NCBI GenBank assembly: GCA_023436025.1
Contig: JAEZKX010000231.1
Location: 1-7,064, forward strand
DNA from: Pseudomonadota bacterium
GTDB taxonomy: Bacteria > Pseudomonadota > Gammaproteobacteria > Burkholderiales > Burkholderiaceae_C
Reading direction: 5' to 3'
DNA: 7,064 nucleotides
The notes beneath the pieces are model-generated. The model was not told the origin of the DNA. It saw only the letters and a list, made by a program, of their open reading frames with translations, and made no database searches. The position numbers and the translations under genes are program-made. Each line of letters begins with the position of its first letter. Position 1 is the first letter of the stretch. Positions 5,026-7,064 of the stretch are shown here, piece after piece.

Positions 5026-6309
5026 TTACGCCGCCGGCAGCACCACCCCGACTTCGAGACCGGGACGGGCGGGGCGCAGCGCCAGGCTGCCGCCATGCGC
5101 CTGCGCCACCAACCGGCACAGGTACAAGCCCAGTCCCACCCCGCCCGTGGCGCGGCCGCGCGATGCATCGGGCCGGTAGAAGGGCTCGGCCAGCCGCGCC
5201 AGGTCGGCCGCGGCGACGCCTGGCCCGTGGTCGCGCACCACGAGGCGCACCGTCGCCCCCTCGTCCACCAGCGTCACCACCGGAGGCTCGGCGCCCGCGC
5301 CATGCCGCAGCGCGTTGTCCGCCAGGTTGCGCAACAGCAAGCGCAGCCGCATGCGGTCCACCGGCACCGGTGGCAGGCCCTGCGGCAGTTGCAGCCGCAC
5401 CGGCAGGTCGCGCAGGGCGTCCTGCACCAGCCCCGCCAGGTCGGTCGGTTCCCGGTGCAGCGCCGCGTGGCCCTGCCCCAGGCGCTCGCTTTCCAGCAGG
5501 TCGGAGACCAGGTCGGCCATCTCCTGCAGGTCGCGCAGGAGCGCGGCGCGGCGCGCGCCAGTCTCGCCCTCCTCGGCCAGCAATTCGGTGTTCAGGCGCG
5601 CGCGGGTGAGCGGGCTGCGCAGCTCGTGGCTGATCGCCAGCAGCAAGCCGCGCTTGGCCTCCAGCATCTGGTGGATGCCGGCCGCCATCGCATTGACGTC
5701 GCCGGCCAGGTCACCGAGCTCGTCGCGCCGGCGGATGGGGATGGCATCGCCGAACTCGCCGCGGCCGAAGCGCTGGGCCCCGGCGCGGATGTCGTCCAGC
5801 GGCCGCAGCAGCCTGCGCACCGCCCCATAGGCCACCGCCGTCAGCACCAGCACCACGGCCAGGGTGATGAAGCCGACGCGGCGCGGGCGATCGTGCCAGG
5901 GCCGCGCGCTCAGCCCGAGGGTCACGCGGTGGCCATCGGCCGTGGTGCGCGTCAGCAGCACCGCATCGCCCGGTCGACCCTCGTCGCGCCAGGGCGCGGA
6001 GGCCTGGCCCGGATGGCTCTGCCAATGGACCAGCGGTCCTTCGATGCGCACGCTGACCGGCAAGCGCTGCACCAGCGCCTGCGCACGCCGCGGGTCCGGT
6101 GGCGTGCCGAGATCGGCCACCAGGCGGTCGACATAGTCGGTGACCAGCGGTCGCGCGCCCTCGCGCCAGCCGGTCACCAGCGCGCGCTGCATGCCGTACA
6201 GAAGGGCGGCGGTGATGCCCAGCGCCAGCAGCACGAACAGCGCCACCAGGCGGCCGCGCAGCGAATGGCGCAGCCGGCGCCGCCAGCGCGCGCGGGCCCG
6301 TTCACGCAA
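5026..6309 (-). CDS. Sensor histidine kinase, membrane-bound, HAMP/HisKA type
   Basis: A 427-residue inner-membrane kinase that should phosphorylate the response regulator coded just upstream. Seen in order: a very basic cytoplasmic N-terminus (1-20), TM1 about 21-40, a periplasmic sensor region about 42-144, TM2 about 145-163, and HAMP about 164-216 with RRLLRPLDDI. The H-box ISHELRSPLTRARL follows with phospho-acceptor His228, then the N-box RNLADNALRHG (Asn328/Asn332), G1 RDHGPGV (360-365), the F-box EPFYRPD and G2 GVGLGLYL. All kinase motifs are intact. The roughly 100-residue periplasmic region has no motif I recognise, so the signal is unknown; the overall layout recalls RstB/CpxA-type kinases. 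The start appears to be TTG at 6309, overlapping the regulator's 3' end by 8 bases, with GGGGAG (6323-6318) eight bases before it. The next Met, at residue 40, falls at the end of TM1, so it is unlikely to be the start. Translational coupling is likely. Confidence 0.93.
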   Translation of the reverse strand: MRERARARWRRRLRHSLRGRLVALFVLLALGITAALLYGMQRALVTGWREGARPLVTDYVDRLVADLGTPPDPRRAQALVQRLPVSVRIEGPLVHWQSHPGQASAPWRDEGRPGDAVLLTRTTADGHRVTLGLSARPWHDRPRRVGFITLAVVLVLTAVAYGAVRRLLRPLDDIRAGAQRFGRGEFGDAIPIRRRDELGDLAGDVNAMAAGIHQMLEAKRGLLLAISHELRSPLTRARLNTELLAEEGETGARRAALLRDLQEMADLVSDLLESERLGQGHAALHREPTDLAGLVQDALRDLPVRLQLPQGLPPVPVDRMRLRLLLRNLADNALRHGAGAEPPVVTLVDEGATVRLVVRDHGPGVAAADLARLAEPFYRPDASRGRATGGVGLGLYLCRLVAQAHGGSLALRPARPGLEVGVVLPAA

Positions 6310-6991
6310 GCGGCGCGCTCCCCGGCGGGCGCAGCGCGAAGGCGTAGCCCGCGTTGCGCAGGGTCTTGATGGCGGGCACCGGCTCCAGCTTGCGCCGCAA
6401 TCGGCTCACCACGATGTCTACGGCGCGCGTGTACAGCTCGGCCTCGTGGCCGCGCAGCTGGTTCAGGATGTCGTCGCGGCTGAACACCTTGCCGGGCGCG
6501 CGGGCCAGCAGGTGCAGCAGTTCGAACTCGGTGCTGGTCAGCTCGACCGCCTCGCCCTGGCGCAGCACGGTGCGGGTGACGGCGTCGATGCACAGGCCGT
6601 CGAAGCGCAGGCGGCCGTCGGGGGCGGACGGCGCGCGCCGGCGCAGCACGGTCTGCAGGCGCGCCACCAGTTCACGCGGCTCGAAGGGCTTGGGCAGGTA
6701 GTCGTCGGCGCCGAGTTCGAGGCCGACCACGCGGTCCATCACCTCGCCGCGGGCGGTGAGCATCACGATGGGCAGGTCGCTGTCCCTGCGGATCGCGCGG
6801 CACAGGGCGAAGCCGTCCTGCTCGGGCAGCATGACGTCGAGGATGGCCGCGTCGAAGCCGCCGGTGCGCAGGCGCGCCAGGCCCGCGCTGGGGCGCAGGG
6901 CCTGCTCCAGCACGAAGCCGAAGCGGGCCACATAGGCGGCCAGCGGCTCGCCCAGCGCTTCGTCGTCGTCGATCAGCAGGATGCGCGGCAT
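6302..6991 (-). CDS. OmpR/PhoB-family response regulator, RstA-like
   Basis: A 229-residue two-domain transcription regulator. The receiver domain (about 1-118) shows the acidic pocket Asp8-Asp10, phospho-acceptor Asp52 in ILDVMLPEQDG, Thr79 in MLTARGE and Lys101 in YLPKPFEP. All switch residues are present. The C-terminal winged-helix domain (about 128-222) has LTSTEFELLHLLA, the recognition helix in TRAVDIVVSRLRRKLE and the wing IKTLRNAGYAF. The segment QLRGHEAELYTRAVDI resembles RstA-type regulators. It should be phosphorylated by the kinase whose gene overlaps its 3' end and then bind direct-repeat sites upstream of target genes, which cannot be named from this window. The ATG at 6991 gives the standard N-terminus (MPRILLIDDDE). 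No Shine-Dalgarno precedes it, so it may be coupled to an upstream gene that runs off the window. Confidence 0.95.
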   Translation of the reverse strand: MPRILLIDDDEALGEPLAAYVARFGFVLEQALRPSAGLARLRTGGFDAAILDVMLPEQDGFALCRAIRRDSDLPIVMLTARGEVMDRVVGLELGADDYLPKPFEPRELVARLQTVLRRRAPSAPDGRLRFDGLCIDAVTRTVLRQGEAVELTSTEFELLHLLARAPGKVFSRDDILNQLRGHEAELYTRAVDIVVSRLRRKLEPVPAIKTLRNAGYAFALRPPGSAPLA

Positions 6992-7062
6992 GCGGCATTG
7001 TGGTCCAGCCGCGCGCCGCTGGCGAGCCGGCGCAGCCGCTGCTGCTGGCGCACGCTGAGCCC
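6973..7062 (-). CDS. Possible 3' end of an upstream minus-strand gene
   Basis: One minus-strand frame is open from the window edge to a TGA at 6975-6973, giving 29 residues that include LSVRQQQRLRRLASGARLD. The peptide looks helical with Gln/Arg/Leu spacing, somewhat like the end of a small Spy-like or DUF3106-like protein. If real, it overlaps the response regulator start by 19 bases, which would explain that gene's missing Shine-Dalgarno. Too little is visible to be sure, and other frames are also open here. Confidence 0.25.
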   Translation of the reverse strand, partial: GLSVRQQQRLRRLASGARLDHNAACRASC

Positions 7063-7064
7063 GT

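Noticed and set aside
4177..6369. 730-residue + strand frame across the repeat gene and the two-component genes
   Set aside because: Composition is Gln/Arg/Ala/Val noise, with no family motif; the minus strand carries complete kinase and regulator motifs.

Overview
The window is very GC-rich, densely coded DNA from a bacterial chromosome. Proteobacterial-type families (OmpR-class two-component pair, PhyH oxygenase, a class III CoA-transferase fold enzyme) and strong G/C preference at third codon positions suggest a high-GC proteobacterium. Lysobacterales (Xanthomonadales) is my best guess and Burkholderiales an alternative; this is inference only. I see no rRNA, tRNA, CRISPR, insertion sequence or phage gene.

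Left part (1-2720, + strand): the 3' half of an acyl-CoA dehydrogenase that resembles (2S)-methylsuccinyl-CoA dehydrogenase (Mcd). It overlaps by ATGA a complete class III CoA-transferase-fold protein that resembles 2-methylfumaryl-CoA (mesaconyl-C1-CoA) isomerase, Mct. Together they would take methylsuccinyl-CoA to mesaconyl-C1-CoA and then to mesaconyl-C4-CoA, the branch of C5 dicarboxylate metabolism that ends in citramalyl-CoA, acetyl-CoA and pyruvate. Thirty-five bases later comes a small exported transglutaminase-like protein with a Cys-His-Asp set.

Middle part (2721-4960, + strand): a PhyH-family Fe(II)/2-oxoglutarate dioxygenase gene follows a candidate promoter and a perfect 8-bp dyad. 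A 225-base stretch without a convincing gene comes next, then a small single-domain cupin. Last is a protein with a short conserved basic N-terminus and a 181-residue tail that is half serine, very basic and free of acidic residues, an unusual low-complexity, histone-H1-like design.

Right part (4961-7064, - strand): a hairpin in the short convergent gap, then an OmpR/RstA-like response regulator and a membrane sensor histidine kinase transcribed right to left. The kinase overlaps the regulator by 8 bases and appears to start at TTG. At the right edge there may be the last codons of another minus-strand gene. The most notable points are the Mcd/Mct pair and the serine/lysine repeat tail.
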